Source of the DNA: an uncultured Oscillospiraceae bacterium
GTDB taxonomy: Bacteria; Bacillota; Clostridia; Oscillospirales; Acutalibacteraceae
Reading direction: 5' to 3'
Assembly (NCBI GenBank): GCA_900555805.1
Contig: USMJ01000080.1
Coordinates: forward strand, 1 to 6,291
Length of the DNA stretch: 6,291 nucleotides
Numbering within the stretch: the stretch's first letter is position 1; each line of letters opens with the position of its first letter. A program made the translations under genes and the position numbers. Under the pieces are notes generated by a model. It made no database searches. It saw nothing but the letters and a program-made list of their open reading frames with translations, and was not told the DNA's origin. Shown here piece after piece: positions 4,534 to 6,291 of this stretch.

Positions 4534-6291
4534 TCAGTTGTTCGCCCTGTTAGCCGGGCTGCCGCAGCACTTTTTATACTTCTTGCCGCTTCCGCAGGGG
4601 CAGGGATCGTTGGGACCGACCTTTTTATCCTTGTTGCGGACTGTCTTGCCCTTTTCGCTGCCGTCGCCTGCACCCGAAGTACCTGTTATCTTGGCGACCT
4701 GTTCGCGCTTGATATCGTCGTCCGTGCGGATTCTCAGGTTGAGTATCATTCTGACCGCGCTGTCTCTGATGTTGGCGGTCATCTGGTTGAACATATCATA
4801 GCTTTCCTGTCTGAATACGATAACGGGATCCTGCTGACCGTAGGCTCTTAAGCCGACGCTGCGCTTGAACTCATCCATGGCGTCGATATGATCCATCCAG
4901 TTGACGTCGACGCAGCGAAGAAGTATTGATCTTTCGGCTTCGCGCATCATTTCCGCGCCGAATTCCTTCTCCTTGCTCTCGTGAAGAGCGTGAGCTCTGC
5001 CCTTGAGAAGTTCCTCGATCTCGTCGCGGGTCATATTCTCTATATCGTCGTCATCGGCTATGAGCCATGAATACGAGCTGCGAAGTCCCGCATAGTTCCA
5101 GTCCTCAGTGCCTATGCTGTCGGAGCAGTAGAGCTCGAGACTGTCGTTTATGGATTCGTCTATCATCTTCGAGATGACGGGCTTCATGTCCTCGCCGCGG
5201 AGAACCTGATCTCTCTGACCGTAGATCATCTCTCTCTGGTGGTTCATGACATCGTCGTAACTTAGAACGTGAAGTCTGATAGCGAAGTTGTTGCCCTCCA
5301 TCTTCTTCTGAGCGTTCTCGACGCCCTTGGTCAAAAGACCTATCTGAAGCGGCATGTCGTTGTCAATGGGCATACTGTTCATTATGCTCATCATTCTGTC
5401 GCCGCCGAACAAGCGGATAAGATCATCCTCCATCGAAAGATAGAAGCGGCTTTCACCCGGATCGCCCTGTCGGCCCGAACGGCCTCTTAACTGGTTGTCT
5501 ATTCGGCGTGACTCGTGTCTTTCCGTGCCGATGATGAACAGACCGCCCGCTTTTCTGACTTCGTCAGCCTCGTCCTTGATCTCGTCCTTGTATTTCTTTT
5601 CAAGCTCTCTGAAAGTCTCTCTCGCTTCAAGTATGCTTTCATCGTCCGTATCCGCGAAGCCTGTCGCTTCCGCTATAAGCTCCTCGGGATATTCGCGGCG
5701 GCGCATCTCGCTCTTGGCGAGGAACTCCGCGTTACCGCCGAGCATGATATCCGTGCCTCGGCCTGCCATGTTCGTCGCTATCGTGACCGCGCCGAGCTTA
5801 CCGGCCTGCGCGACGATCTCGGCTTCCTTCTCGTGGTTCTTCGCGTTGAGCAGGTTATGCTTGATGCCCTCGCGGGAGAGCAGATAGGACAGGTGCTCGT
5901 TCTTCTCGATGGACACCGTGCCGACCAGCACGGGCTGGCCCTTGGCGTGGCATTCCTTGACCTGCGCGATGACCGCGCGGTACTTTGCCGCCTCGGTCTT
6001 GTACACCACGTCGGGATCGTCGATACGCGCGATGGGGCGGTTGGTGGGGATCTCGATGATGTCGAGGTTGTAGATGGTGCCGAATTCCTCCTCCTCGGTC
6101 AGCGCTGTACCGGTCATACCGGAGAGCTTCTTGTAAAGGCGGAAGTAATTCTGGAAGGTGATGGTCGCGAGCGTCTTGCTCTCGCGGGCGACGGTGACGT
6201 GCTCCTTGGCCTCGATGGCCTGATGCAGACCCTCGCTGTAGCGGCGGCCGAACATCAGTCGCCCCGTGAACTCGTCGACGATGACGACCTC
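4534..6291 (-). CDS. secA: Preprotein translocase ATPase SecA, C-terminal 585 residues (5' end outside window)
   Basis: SecA is the motor that pushes unfolded preproteins through SecYEG. The frame is open to the window edge, beginning VIVDEFTGRL, about a third of the way into the protein; the NBD1 Walker A and B region is missing. Visible parts, numbered from the edge, are GRRYSEGLHQAIEAKE (15-30), MTGTALTEEEEF (59-70), the helicase motif NMAGRGTDIMLGGN (174-187), an acidic insertion typical of clostridial SecA (about 197-247), and IIGTERHESRRIDNQLRGRS (253-272) followed by GRQGD. The scaffold/wing region follows with NWMDHIDAMD (464-473). The tail has the zinc motif CPCGSGKKYKKCC (564-576), which marks a housekeeping SecA and provides SecB/lipid contacts in known SecA proteins. 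The ATG at 6255 is internal, not the start. Codon use changes sharply near 5780-5850 although the protein reads through unbroken. Confidence 0.97.
   Translation of the reverse strand, partial: EVVIVDEFTGRLMFGRRYSEGLHQAIEAKEHVTVARESKTLATITFQNYFRLYKKLSGMTGTALTEEEEFGTIYNLDIIEIPTNRPIARIDDPDVVYKTEAAKYRAVIAQVKECHAKGQPVLVGTVSIEKNEHLSYLLSREGIKHNLLNAKNHEKEAEIVAQAGKLGAVTIATNMAGRGTDIMLGGNAEFLAKSEMRRREYPEELIAEATGFADTDDESILEARETFRELEKKYKDEIKDEADEVRKAGGLFIIGTERHESRRIDNQLRGRSGRQGDPGESRFYLSMEDDLIRLFGGDRMMSIMNSMPIDNDMPLQIGLLTKGVENAQKKMEGNNFAIRLHVLSYDDVMNHQREMIYGQRDQVLRGEDMKPVISKMIDESINDSLELYCSDSIGTEDWNYAGLRSSYSWLIADDDDIENMTRDEIEELLKGRAHALHESKEKEFGAEMMREAERSILLRCVDVNWMDHIDAMDEFKRSVGLRAYGQQDPVIVFRQESYDMFNQMTANIRDSAVRMILNLRIRTDDDIKREQVAKITGTSGAGDGSEKGKTVRNKDKKVGPNDPCPCGSGKKYKKCCGSPANRANN

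Noticed and set aside
6253..6255. ATG in the secA frame as the gene start
   Set aside because: The frame continues upstream to the window edge with conserved SecA residues (VIVDEFTGRL), so the methionine is internal.
1..6291. CRISPR array, tRNA or rRNA genes
   Set aside because: No regularly spaced direct repeats, cloverleaf with a TTCGA-type T-loop, or conserved rRNA stretch was seen on reading either strand.

Overview
The window looks like the chromosome of an anaerobic Clostridia-type Firmicute, probably a gut lineage of the Oscillospirales/Ruminococcaceae kind. The reasons are an oxygen-sensitive [FeFe]-hydrogenase operon, a SecA with the long NBD2 insertion and C-terminal zinc motif typical of clostridia, strong GGAGG-like ribosome binding sites, moderate GC, and AGA/ATA/GTC/CTC-rich codon use in most genes. 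The taxonomic placement is inference; no marker gene is present.

Layout. Positions 1-2817 (+) are the end of an operon. A 5'-truncated GltD-type FAD/NAD(P) oxidoreductase overlaps by 7 nt the start of a complete 574-residue [FeFe]-hydrogenase with all F-cluster and H-cluster ligands. A perfectly palindromic terminator follows (2835-2870). Positions 2871-3240 hold no gene; the first part is GC-rich, can form several hairpins and ends in a terminator-like stem, and the rest is AT-rich and featureless. Positions 3290-4261 (-) encode an exported calcineurin-like metallophosphoesterase with its own terminator (3234-3273). Positions 4262-4533 hold two adjoining inverted repeats: a 25-bp hairpin in the phosphoesterase leader and a near-palindrome of about 162 bp, centred on a two-way terminator just after secA. 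Positions 4534-6291 (-) are the C-terminal two thirds of secA, running off the window.

How the genes work together. The flavoprotein and the hydrogenase most likely form one electron-transfer unit that links pyridine nucleotide (and possibly ferredoxin) to H2. The arrangement fits the 'glutamate synthase-linked' group A2 of the HydDB scheme, whose physiological partner is poorly settled. The phosphoesterase is probably a monocistronic surface or secreted enzyme, itself a likely Sec substrate. secA encodes the Sec motor.

Most worth a second look are the 162-bp near-palindrome, an abrupt codon-usage switch inside secA near 5780-5850 (natural recombination or assembly chimera), the GltD-hydrogenase pair, and the structured intergenic region after the hydrogenase. 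I do not see a clear new multi-gene system.
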